A stretch of DNA of 64,000 nt from Micropterus salmoides (lineage: Eukaryota > Chordata > Actinopteri > Centrarchiformes > Centrarchidae): positions 16,135,012-16,199,011 of the forward strand of contig NW_024040928.1 of assembly GCF_014851395.1 (NCBI RefSeq), in the 5' to 3' direction. Of the stretch, positions 1 through 10,646 are shown piece after piece; positions within the stretch are counted from its first letter, which is position 1; each line of letters begins with the position of its first letter. The position numbers and the translations under genes were made by a program. The notes below the pieces were generated by a model that was not told where the DNA came from, made no database searches, and saw nothing but the letters and a program-made list of their open reading frames with translations.

Positions 1-1980
1 AACGAAATATGACAAGATGAAATAAAGACCTCGTTTTTAATATCCTTTAGCGGGAAGAGGGCGTAGTGGTGTGATCAGCGTGGCGAGTTTGCTCCCAAAA
101 TCACACTGTCTGGCTCACTCAACAAAGCTCTTTTACATATGTGTAGTTTGTGTGTCAGTTTCCTCACTACAGCATGTGTGTCTGTGTGCACATGTATGAT
201 ATATGTATGTGAAAAAATATGCTTGTGTTCACATTGAACAAATTAGGGCAGCTGGTCAGACTTAAGGTTAGTGGAACAAGTTTTTAACTTAAAGATCTCA
301 AATTCAAATTGCTGAGCAAAGACAGGAAAAGTGGATAAGTACCATTTCACCCTCGTGATTACTATTGTGATCTTGCGCTTAAGCATGGCTTTTAACCCAG
401 GGCAGCTCCCAGGAGTGAAAGTGTGGAACTCTGTGGTTGTACAGGGGGGCATTGCAGAAACATGTTTAAAATTATAGGATGATATAGTCATGTGAGACAT
501 TGTTGAAGATCTTTTTTTCTATGCAGAAACACACAGAGGCAAAGTCTGAAAGTGTTCTATGTGTGCTGGAAAATAAACATCTGCATGTCTAGTCTAATTT
601 GAAATGAATAAAAATTAGCACCTTTAGGCATCCTATGTGGATAGAAATAGTAAACAGATCGCTCTGTGAACAAGATTAGCAAATACGTAACATAGAAATG
701 AAAGTTAACTTAACCAAGATTATGACACCACTCTTACGACACATTGCATTTAAGGACATATTTTGTGGAAGGTCTTCCACAACATATGAGAACATGATTT
801 TACTCAAACACTTTTTTCACGCTTCCTGACAATATTACATGTTTCATTGAAGATAACTGAAAGAGCTTTACACTGTGTGTTTTTAAGACTGCACCAGCAC
901 ACAATGAGAATATTCTGCATTTTACGTGCATCATATTATACATATTTCACCATTTGCATGACATATTTAAAACTTCTGATTATAATTTAAAAATAAAGTT
1001 GTGTGCACTCAAGCTTGTCTGCGTAACACTCACTGTATGCTTATATTGTCTGTATGTTGAGTCTGTCTGTCAGAGGTCAGGTACAGCATCAGGGAAGCGT
1101 GCTGTGTTTGCATTGTCCACATCAAGCTGGAAGTCTGCATGTCCCATCTTGACCACCTCGCAGCAGTCAAACTTTCACTTCCCTTTCCATCTTCTCTCTT
1201 TGATTCTTTATATACCGTACATGTATTGTTTATTTGTAGCGCGACATCTACCAAGTGGTCAACAGCGAAACTCAACTTTATTTTGAATTCACTTCAACAG
1301 TTTGCTTTCACTCACTTCCTGGCCAGAATTGCTGTAAATGGGAAAGAAACCGGAGGGAGGAGAGATATCCTGAAGCTTCTTCTGTGTCCACACATACCTG
1401 CCTAATCCCTAATACCGCCCTGCAGTCTGCAACTCCAACACTTGCACGGCCAGTTTCTGGCAAGTTACATTTATGTGTGTGAGTGTTTTGAGCTTACAGA
1501 GTTCTTTTGAGAAGCAGAGTGATTTAGTGGGAGACGGACGCAATAAGTTTGTTCAGGGTTTATATTAGGGGAATAGGGAACTGTGAGAACACACAAATAT
1601 GGAGGAAGACCTGCATAACCAAGAGTCCGTAAAAGTGCTTGACATTTATTCATATGTTGACAAACCCAGCGCACCATGTGTGGCTTATTCTGAAGGATCC
1701 GTCTCAATACCTTGAAGATTTGAGAGAACACAGAAAAACTCTAGATCCTTCTCTCTGCTTCTTTTGCTCTCTCGGCTCCAAGGAGCTACAAGAGGATGTG
1801 GCCTGATGTGGACAGTCAGGATGGCCTACAGCGGTGAAATGAGCTGTCCACCTTTCTAAAAAAAAAACTAGAAGAAGAATTTAATCATGTTTCAGTCAGA
1901 GACCATCCAGCTCGGCCAAGACAAACGTCTGGGGGAATCACCGCTCCACAGTCAGGTGTGGTTGTGCATTTACACATGGA

Positions 1981-2021
<41 letters not shown>

Positions 2022-4757
2022 TTGCAACACAGACACATCACTCAAATGGAGGCTTTTTGGCAATAGTAGCTGGATCGGTCGAGGTAGTGTCAGTACGTGT
2101 GTGTGTGTGTGTGTGAGTGAGAGAGAGTGTGAGTGTGAGTGAGTGAGAGAGAGAGAGAGACTGAGGAAGTGTGAGAGAGCCGACGACCCGGAACGCACAG
2201 TGGCGAGCAAGCTGTCGGTCCAGGTCTAAAGGTCTGCAACGTTTCAGCGACTGCAGCTATACGCTGAGTGACACCCTCAAACACCAACCTCCCTGCTGGC
2301 CTAAACTGTGCCCTCCACAGTGTGTCTGACTGAGAGAAACACACACGCAAAAATCAACCTACTACTTGCATTCCCACACGCACCCGCATTCACTTGCCCC
2401 ACCAGGCATCCTCATCTTCATCTTGGCACAGTGCAGCCAAAAGTAACACAAGTCAGCTCAAGGTAAATAAATCAGCTAATCACTGGATGCTTATAAGAGG
2501 CTGGTAGTCTGCCCATCACACGAGTACAGTATATATACATTGGAGGATTATTAATGCTGAATATCCTCTTTATTTTTCTCACTAATTCCTGTTGGTGGGG
2601 TAAGGAATTTCCTCCATACGGTTAGCTGTAGTTCAATTCCTGACTCACCCGGTAAGCCGTTCCACTCAATGATCTATGAGACTGAGACAGAAAAACTGTA
2701 ATGGAGAGAAACAAAGAGCTCCTGTAATTGACAGGGGTGAAGGCAACAAAGAGAGAAACTGCGGAGCATAAAGTTCCTTCCGAAAAAATAACTTTCCTCC
2801 AAATTTCCTTGGCACAGCAACCAGTATAGGCCATTTAGCTACCAAATCAGAAAGAGTATTCGCAACAGCAAGCTCTCCCGCCTTCCCTGGCTTCTCCCAG
2901 ATTTCTCTGTTCTCTCCTTCAAGTGCTCAGGACCACAGGTTTCTTCAGAATGAGGGTAATAAGCAGAGCACATCTGAATCCTTTCTACCCACGTTCTTTC
3001 CTCTCCTTTATCCAACATCAGAACGCTTCAGAATCCGCCACAAAAAAATTTAACCTTTTTTCCCTCAAATTTGAACAAAGTTACCTGAAATGTATTACCT
3101 CATAACTTACATTCTTCTTATTAATTGCTTTTACATAATATTACATATTTCAACTTGCAGCCATCTGATTATGGGACAAAGCTCTTTCTCCTTGCCCCAA
3201 CATCATAATGAGCAGAGACGATTACTCGTCCAGATCCCAGGGAGGTGCTACTGTGTGTTTGTGCCACTTTTACATAAGCACTTACATATAGAGCACTTAG
3301 AAGCAAAGTGCCCCTTAGTGAGAAAGTGAGTGTAAGAGACATTACAGCTGACAGTGGTGCATTAGCTTTGTGCAATAACTCTAACATGAAATGAAACTTT
3401 GACTGCTGCAATTTGTAAATCAAATAAGGCAGCACCACATTTTGGGGAAATCGTTCACCATGCTGCAAAAACTACAAGTAGGACTACAAAAAAACCCGGA
3501 CCAAATCAAATCCAAATGATTTCTTGACAATATTGTGCAGATGCAGTGTGCAGGCATATATGCGCATGTGTGTGTACAATATGTGTGTGTGTGAGTTTTA
3601 GGTGTGTATCTACAGTAAACTAATCTCACCCATGGGATTAGTGGTTGACTTGGCCAGTGACTCTCATGCTGTTCCAGATGTTTATCATGTCATAAAGGCC
3701 TCAAGCTCTATGTGAGAAATAGGTAGGAACAGAAACTCCTGTCAACAGACACTTTCCAGCTGTGCAGCCCAAGTTGTGAGGGACATGTTGATCTGTACAG
3801 CGGATCAGCAGCACATATAACTCAACAACCACAAACTTCCTTCGTTCGACAATTGATACAATCAAAGTCAATCATCAAGACTCGCATTCAGCACAACAGA
3901 CACACACGCAGGTGTAGCCACATGTGGAGCTCTTTCTGCCGTAGTCTTCCTGTTAGCACCCAGTATAGACACAGCAGTGCCGAGACAGATCGAAACGAAA
4001 ACACAATTTTAAGCTTTCCCTTCAAAACATAATATGTTTTTTGATATGAAAACAGCTGGCAACCTCCATCTTAGAACAAACAACTCCACATGCTTTTCAG
4101 TGTATCAGTTTTAGAAACGTCATAGCAAGCTCGACGCCAGCTAAATTCAGCTTTAAGAACACTATTGCGCCTTGTTCCACCGGTGCCAGTCGTGCGTAAT
4201 GAGGCTGTTCGGCTGGAGCGCACCAGCTGGCTGTACAAGAGGAGATGTCAGTCACCATCCACATACAGTATCAGGCTTAACAGTTGCTAAGTTCTTGTTA
4301 CCATAATACATCCCTTTCACGCCCCGACAAGTCAGAACTGATATTCAAATGGCGCATTCCTCAGTTATTGGTCTGAATTATTATGTATAACTTGGGAGAA
4401 ACTTTCTGAAATCGGAAGAGTATAATATTAGCTGTGTACATTTAAATGTCAGCATCCATTCTCTTACCAAAATGTGTGTCAGTGTGCAGTAACTTGACAT
4501 AGAGCCACTTTGATGATTTACAGCTTATGAATGATTGTAAGGGCATCAAGATAACTCCTCTAGGCTGGGACGATGTGGCCTCTGGTGGATTTCATTAGAT
4601 ACTTTTGATTGAGAGATGCAAGCCTCATTTATTATCTTTAAATTTAGAATAAACTGTCATTTACACGTCCTGTCAAAGCAAGGTGTCTAGACATTCGGTG
4701 CAACTTTCATTCGAAAGAATCTCTTTGATGAAGACAAGGAAAATTAAAAGTTCTTAC
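1..4757 (-). other. ust: ust intron 1 (partial), non-coding
   Basis: This is the sequence downstream of the ust exon 1 donor. I found no further ust exon here: no block resembling the conserved GKCGSRT region of exon 2. The stretch is AT-rich with a microsatellite cluster near 2.0-2.2 kb and (GT)-rich patches near 3.57 kb. Nothing else recognisable. Confidence 0.7.
1982..2160. repeat. Microsatellite cluster (AC)n, (GT)n, (GA)n
   Basis: An uninterrupted AC run spans 1982-2020, a GT run spans 2097-2115, and GA/GTGA-rich sequence follows to about 2160. Together they form a composite low-complexity patch in ust intron 1. It produces spurious repetitive reading frames on both strands. Confidence 0.95.
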
Positions 4758-4989
4758 CGAGATACTGTCGGATGTCCAGCAGGATTTTAGGGGGTCCTCC
4801 GTTCAGCTGGTAAAAAAGGGAGCCGAAACAGAAGAAGAAAAGCGTAGCCATGCAGAAACCATAACCTCGCAAGGAAAATCGCAACGGTAAAGCAGCGAGT
4901 AAGCTGTACTTTCTGTTGTTTCGCTCTTTGATGTGGTTGGGAGTCTGGTGGTTGCTGTGAAGGGGACTGCTGTTGAAATTCTTCATCAT
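4758..4989 (-). CDS. ust: ust coding exon 1 (uronyl 2-O-sulfotransferase, N-terminus; gene continues off the left edge)
   Basis: UST is a Golgi type II membrane enzyme that moves sulfate from PAPS to the 2-O position of uronic acid (mainly iduronic) in dermatan/chondroitin sulfate. The exon encodes 77 codons plus one base. It has a basic cytoplasmic tail (residues 1-41), a hydrophobic signal anchor near residues 42-61 (motif YGFCMATL) and the start of the lumenal stem (GGPPKILLDIRQYLG). The segment LRFSLRxYGFCMATL...GSLFYQLxGGPP...LLDxRQYLG is nearly identical to vertebrate UST as I know it. The exon ends G|GTAAGAAC at 4758/4757. Two tandem ATGs (4989 and 4986) both have a purine at -3; the upstream one was chosen. 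The catalytic and PAPS-binding part lies in later exons outside the window. The neighbour upstream is sash1 in the same orientation, as in human. Confidence 0.9.
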
Positions 4990-5024
4990 CTCCTCCTCAC
5001 AAAGCGCCAAGGAAAGTCACCCAT
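4986..5024 (-). promoter_or_regulatory. uORF overlapping the ust start codon
   Basis: An upstream ATG at 5024 opens a 12-codon reading frame (MGDFPWRFVRRR). Its TGA (4988-4986) lies inside the tandem ATGATG used by ust. A pyrimidine-rich stretch ending in CAG directly precedes it (minus strand, about 5028-5040), so this part of the leader may begin at a 3' splice site. The overlap is seen in the sequence. That it dampens or couples ust translation is inference. Confidence 0.5.
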
Positions 5025-5250
5025 CCGCCTGTGAAAAGTGAAACTTGTCCCTTTGAGATCATTTGAGGAGGACAGCCAGTTATTTTGGAGACGCGCAGGC
5101 ACCCAGCTCACCTCCAGTGCCGCAGCCACGGGGTTGTTTTTTTGCGCACAGTGTTTCGCTTCTGCTCGTTCTCCTCTCGTCTGCGCTCGTTGATGACTGT
5201 TCCTTCCTGCCTGTCCTTCCAACCGAGTTAAGGGTCCATCCTTCTGCTCT
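5025..5250 (-). promoter_or_regulatory. ust: Probable ust 5' UTR / promoter-proximal region
   Basis: Immediately upstream of ust exon 1 the composition becomes richer in G+C and CpG than the AT-rich surroundings. No TATA box or transcription start was identified. Assignment rests on position and composition only. Confidence 0.4.
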
Positions 5251-7199
5251 GAGTCTTTTTGGGTGTCAGATTACTGAACGTGGAAAAAGGAAAAACTTCC
5301 ACCTCATACAGGATTTGGTTTGGATTGCAATGCGTAAAACAGCGTCACCTAGTGTTCACAGAGAGAGAGGGGGGCCTTACGTACTGTCGGTGGGAATTTA
5401 TTGAAACGGGTTTGATTTGTGACAGCCTTTAAACAGAGACTAACAGGAGGTCTGAGGAAAGAGTTTTAAATCAGCTGTGAATTTACAATTTTCATGTATG
5501 AGAGAGTTGTAGCGCTGTCCTTTGCCAAAGCAAACAATTTGATTTTGAGAGATCATGTTACATTGAAATGCCAAAACACAAAACATTCACCCTTAATAGA
5601 AACATTACAGCGACCTACTCCTTGTGTAAAGTAGTTGTTATTTATAATAACGAGCTGTGTTATCATCACTTTAAGGGTAGATGTTTGATGTATGTTGAAA
5701 AGAATTTATGAGTGTGTATTTTAAACTTTCTCCTTCCCTCAGGCCAGCGGTAAGGACTGTACACCGAGCCATATATATTTCCACAGCAGGGTCAGAACCC
5801 ACCATTAGACTACACCTGCATTTAGGAGATGACAACAGTCATTCAACACAGTAACTACCTGCTGATGTACTTTTACTGGTGACAGCTACTGTAATCAAGG
5901 GAGCATCAATGTTGATGAAAGACAATTTGCCTTAAAAGAGCACAATAATTCTGTGGAGGGGTGAATGGCTTGGCGTTTCCACAGGTAAATGAATTGTAAA
6001 TATTACAGTACTGCATTTTGCAAGGTTGGCACAATGAGCATGAAAGCATTATAGCCCTGCCAGCCCAATCTAACATGCAGCACAATAGTTTATTGCTCCG
6101 AACTACAGTATGGATGCCAGGAAGGTCACTGCTATAAAGCTGGTTTAGTCTAATCAGAACTACTGACAGTGCGATTTAAACCAAATCATTCCCGGTGGTG
6201 TGATTCATTTTTTTTGGACAGGGGAAGAAAACTGCCCCTGGAGGAAGCGAAAACAAACTCCAGACAACCAGGACAAACGTTTAAAATGTAATTAGCCCAG
6301 ATGTGTTATTCAGGTTTTAGCCATTAAATCAGCACCTCAACACCTCAGGTTGTGTTAGGTCGACAGTATTTATTGCTTAGCAATATCCTGGGGCTGGAAG
6401 TCAAGTTCCTCGGATTCAGGAAATAGTGTGTCTACACACCTGTGGTTACTTGAGGTTTTGCGTACACTGGTGAAGTCATATTACAGTAAATGCAGTACAG
6501 TACAGGAAAATAGCTTGAGACAGAGACAAACAAATCTCATTCTGGCACAATCATAGCACATTTGAACAAGGCCCCCTTCGTCTATACTAAGGAGCACCTG
6601 TTTAAGACTAAGAAGCCCCTTAATTGAGTTTACACTACCATAATTAAACTCAACAGGATTCTGTGCTGGGGGAATAACCTTGCAAGCTACAAAGTCAGAG
6701 TTGGATTTACCTTCCACAAAAGTAAACTTTAGGAATTAGACTTCACATATACAGCAAACCTTCCGTGGAACTACTTAAGTAACTTCGGACCTCCGGGGAG
6801 GGGAAAAAATGGCAAGAGAATTTCCCTATAAAGAACAATAAAAGTATGATACTCATTGCAGTTTATCACTGAGGAATCTTCAGTATCACAATGGCTATTC
6901 TCTCTCCTGTGTGCTTTGTGTCACATTAGTCATGCTCATTAGTGATAAAGTAGGCTATGATCCATTCATATAAATGCAAGATCAAAACTGATTGTTGGAT
7001 TCTTGACTGTAATATTGTATAAGTCCCCCAGCAGAGTTTGAGGGAACTTGTATATGGACACAAATAAAATTGTGAATAAACACTACAGAGGAAAGTGGTT
7101 CAGAAAAATGGGAGGAAATTATGAGGCAGAAAGTCGTCATTGCTGTAAGGTTTCATTTTTACCTCCAGAGATATTTTAAATTGAATGAGTAATTGTATC

Positions 7200-7243
7200 C
7201 CCGCGAACCTGTACACAGGATAAGCGGCTGACGATGGATGGAG
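7200..7243 (+). repeat. Fragment of a common fish interspersed repeat tail
   Basis: The phrase 'gcgaacctgtacacaggataagcgg' region followed by 'gatggatgga' resembles the 3' tail of abundant teleost SINE/LINE copies (CGACCCTGTACAGGATAAGCGG...ATGGATGG type). Only about 44 bp are recognisable and the family is not resolved. Basis is recall of the motif plus its presence here. Confidence 0.45.
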
Positions 7244-7629
7244 TAATTGTATCTGTGGAAGACAGAGTCGTGAACTGGAAGCTAACTGCTTATTACAGCT
7301 GTAGATAGGAAAAATATTATACAGTAGTTCCATTTTTAAAAATGTTTTTAAAAAGTACTAGCAACTAGCAAACAAAGACGTACTAAGGCCAAACACAGAT
7401 AGAAGTTATGGAAGTAAAATAATAGTAATAGCAACAGCTACACTGCAACAAGAGCCAGACAGGCAGCCGAACTCTGCTGTCTTGGTCCTGAGCAGATGTG
7501 TATAGTTTTATAAATGAGGCATTTCAAGTAAGACACAACAAGACAAAGTTTTAAAGTTCCTTGGTTTCAGAGCTCCAACTGGCAACCGAACCTTTGACAG
7601 TATAATACGTACAGTTGTTATACTGTACA

Positions 7630-7660
7630 GTGTACCCAACAGAGATACTGTTGGGTACAC
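7630..7660. repeat. 13-bp perfect inverted repeat (hairpin)
   Basis: Arms 7630-7642 and 7648-7660 (gtgtacccaacag / ctgttgggtacac) are perfectly complementary around a 5-nt loop. It is intergenic. Function unknown; it may be incidental. Confidence 0.8.
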
Positions 7661-7986
7661 ATCCCAATAAGGTCACAGAATTCTTCTATTTTTCCTTTTG
7701 ACCAAGCCCTAGAAAATGAATATCAAGCTTCTTATAAATAAAAATAATGACATGTTTGACAAGTCGTGTTTTTATTCCTTTTGTTTCCCCATCCACACTT
7801 TCTCATTTTTAATTTCAAAATGTTATTAAGAAAGTTATCATCAGGCCAATGTCACAGCTAACCACATTGATGAAGAGAGCCAGTGGGCCACACCCACATC
7901 TTTCCATGACTGTGTGTGCGTGTATGTGTGTGTGTGTGTAAGTGCATAGCGACAATCAGATGGCCAGTGTATGGCAAGAAACAGTT

Positions 7987-7992
7987 TTTATT
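7987..7992 (-). terminator. sash1: Candidate distal poly(A) signal of sash1
   Basis: The minus strand reads AATAAA about 2.4 kb past the stop codon, within ATAATAAAAACTG. It could define the long 3' UTR form. Not demonstrated. Confidence 0.35.
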
Positions 7993-10039
7993 ATATTTCA
8001 GAATGACAAATAGCTATGGACATTACTTTTGTTGTTTCAATACACAAGCAAATCTGTATGGACAATCATTAGGTAGATGAAAACCAAATAAAATAATTTG
8101 TACACATATTTTACAATACATACTGTAGTTCCTCACTGGCTAAAGCAATATGCATTATGCAGGAAGGTATTGCTATTGATATAGTACAGCTAATTACAGT
8201 TGATATGAAAAAAAGCAAAAATAAGTTATTTAAATATCAATTACATATACAGAATGTGCAACTTCTGCTAAGCATTTCATATATGTAATTAAGAATTTAT
8301 TGTTGTGAAGCGAATAACTGGAATAGGTTAACCCGTGAATGGTTATTAAACTTGGCACTGGGAACTCAATACTAAAATAAAATACCAGCATAACCCATTG
8401 AAACCCTTTATAATACCTGACAACAAATGTCCTTATAGACTCGTGAACAAAATGTAGCCAATTTTGCCTATTGGACAGCTAGATTTACCCTCTAAAGTGC
8501 ATTTACAGTGTCAGTATTTTCATTCTTTACAAAACACTAAATGAGTCTTTTAATTTTTGTTAATACCGACCCCCATCCTCGCATTCTCAGAGCACCACTT
8601 TGATTGAAGAGAAAAAAGGCATCAAACATCTATCTATAAAATGCCAACCGCACAAAAAAAAAAATCCTCTAATTCTCGATTTTCAATAACACTTTTTAAA
8701 TATGAAATCCATGGAATAAGTCTTCTACGAAAGACAGAACTCCTGCTTATTTTCAGTTCACTTTTTGGCCCATAGTTTTTGTAACAGGCTGACCCTATGC
8801 AGTGTTTCCCTGATTTGCAAGACTTATTTAGTGTCATAGTGTATGCTGACCTTGGAGGTCTGCTATCACCTGATATAACTGTTCATACTATCTATTCTCA
8901 GTGTGTTTGGCAAAAGTCCATTTAAGAATTTCAGACCAGCATTGATTATAGCTACGATAGACTATGATTTAAAAGTCCCAAACAGCGTATTATCAAACTA
9001 TAAATCAAAATCCTCAACTCTGTAACCAAAGTGTAGACAGTTCTATAAATTCCAAATATGACAACCCAGATGTCAGCTGGGTCTTTGGAACATTTTTATT
9101 TTCTCCTTCCTCCCTAGTCCCACAACCCGCTGCATGGAACATGTACAGTGAATGAGTTGGGATGTTAAACATGTGGTTTTGTGGTTTATCATCTGAGCTC
9201 CACAACACAATCCATCAGAGGCATGTTTTTCGTGGTCCACATCCATGTGCACCACTGAAATGATCTGGTGGAATGTGTGTTCATAAAATCTCAACTCTTT
9301 CTCAGACTTAGACACATTCAGAACAAAAAGGCTTGCACCGTCAGCACACTTTAGCCATTAGTCATGGTATAGTTAATACTATACATATGTTCTATTTGAT
9401 GATAAGGCAACTTAATATGTGCTTGGATACACAGGGAATGTATTGTTGCTGTGAAAGCAGATTGTGATTACTGGAGTAAAACAGAGCTTTCTGTAAGACT
9501 CATATTCATATCGGAGCAGGGCGTGCATCCAGCATATGCAGTGAAACAGGACACACTGTATAATATGAAATAAAAAGGTGTGATGTCAGCTGTTTCAGCT
9601 TAGCAATGACTGAGAGGTGGCCCCAAAAATAAGGCTGCAACATTCAAAAGGCAAACACAAATTTTAACATATTAATCATTTTATATTTCAGATATGTGTT
9701 ATGCTATAATACAGAAACATGATACAAAATAAGCCATCTCAAAACCACCAGTTACTCATAGTTTGGTGTATGTATTTAGTTAATTAAAAGTCCAGATATT
9801 AAGTGAATTCTTTCATCGTCATTATGAGAACCTATTAGAGGGAATGAAACGCTGAATGAGAAGTGAATCGCTTTGGCCGAGCTATTTCCTTAAAAGACCC
9901 TCAAATAAATGTTGCCTTGCCACAAAAGATGAAAATGAAGCACTTATGAAATATGCAGGAAGAAACTGTCTTTTCTGTATTTAAAAAACATCCATCCTAC
10001 AAAAGAGTGTGCAATCTTCCTTCAAGGCAGATCCAAGTC

Positions 10040-10045
10040 TTTATT
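10040..10045 (-). terminator. sash1: Candidate proximal poly(A) signal of sash1
   Basis: The minus strand reads AATAAA about 341 nt past the stop codon. It is a canonical hexamer in an AT-rich context. Its use is not demonstrated. Confidence 0.35.
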
Positions 10046-10385
10046 TTTAGACTTCTCGGGTGTCTTCAGAATGGAAGCCATCCCACAGAGTGAGTGTACA
10101 GTCATTTTTTTTTTTTTTTAAAGGCAATTGATATCTTGTCCTCGCTGTAGTACTCTTCAATGGCGTAAACATTTGAGAAAAGACAGCGTTATTAAGAGAG
10201 AAAATCAGGGAGCAGGGTGGCTCACTATGAGTCTTTTGACACGTGCGAGACAGGAAGTACTGTAGTGCTGTGGTCGTCGTGTCCTGTGGCCAATTTGCCT
10301 TTGGTCACCTACTGACCATGTTTAAATGAGATGGTACTGACCAGTGAGTTGATACCGGTTATTTTACATGACTCCACCAACACGG

Positions 10386-10646
10386 TTAGGACTGCACCTC
10401 TCTGTGCGCGCTGACCAATCGTGCCTCGCTAACCAGTCGGCGGGCATGTCTTTCATCCCGCACCCCTGCCTCCCACACACTGCTCTCCGTTAACAAGCCT
10501 ACATGGCTCAGCTTGTCAATTCCCGCCGCCGCCAGAGATGTGGTGTACATGGGCAGGCCGATGGAGGTGAGCCAATCAGAGACTGTGCTGATGTGACCCG
10601 AGGGCAGAGGCTTCCGGCACATCTCTGTCAAACCTCCTGAAGGTAT
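10386..10646 (-). CDS. sash1: sash1 exon 20, last coding exon (residues 1138-1223, SAM2, stop)
   Basis: It encodes IPSGGLTEMCRKPLPSG followed by the C-terminal SAM domain (VSDWLTSIGLPMYTTSLAAA...EAGVRDERHARRLVSEARLV, about 1159-1216) and ends VQS-TAA. Length and layout match human SASH1. Acceptor CTCAG before 10646. Confidence 0.97.
   Translation of the reverse strand: MPSGGLTEMCRKPLPSGHISTVSDWLTSIGLPMYTTSLAAAGIDKLSHVGLLTESSVWEAGVRDERHARRLVSEARLVSAHREVQS

Larger units (their letters stand above)
5251..7980. other. Intergenic region between ust 5' end and sash1 3' end
   Basis: No exon of either gene and no convincing coding sequence was found. It holds a repeat fragment near 7200-7243, a 13-bp hairpin at 7630-7660 and a (GT)-rich patch at 7915-7940. 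The rest is AT-rich sequence in which I see nothing. Confidence 0.6.
7987..10385 (-). other. sash1: Probable sash1 3' UTR
   Basis: AT-rich, non-coding sequence directly follows the sash1 stop. Minus-strand AATAAA hexamers occur at 10045-10040, 9100-9095 and 7992-7987. The last sits in a stretch that looks like a genuine mRNA 3' end (GAAATATAATAAAAACTG). The known long 3' UTR of mammalian SASH1 (several kb) makes the distal site plausible. The true end cannot be set without transcripts. Confidence 0.45.

Noticed and set aside
4744..5010. Longer ust N-terminus starting at 5010 (…ALCEEEMMKNF)
   Set aside because: The upstream codon at 5010 is TTG, not ATG. The first ATG in frame is at 4989. Sequence past 4758 is intron after GTAAGA.
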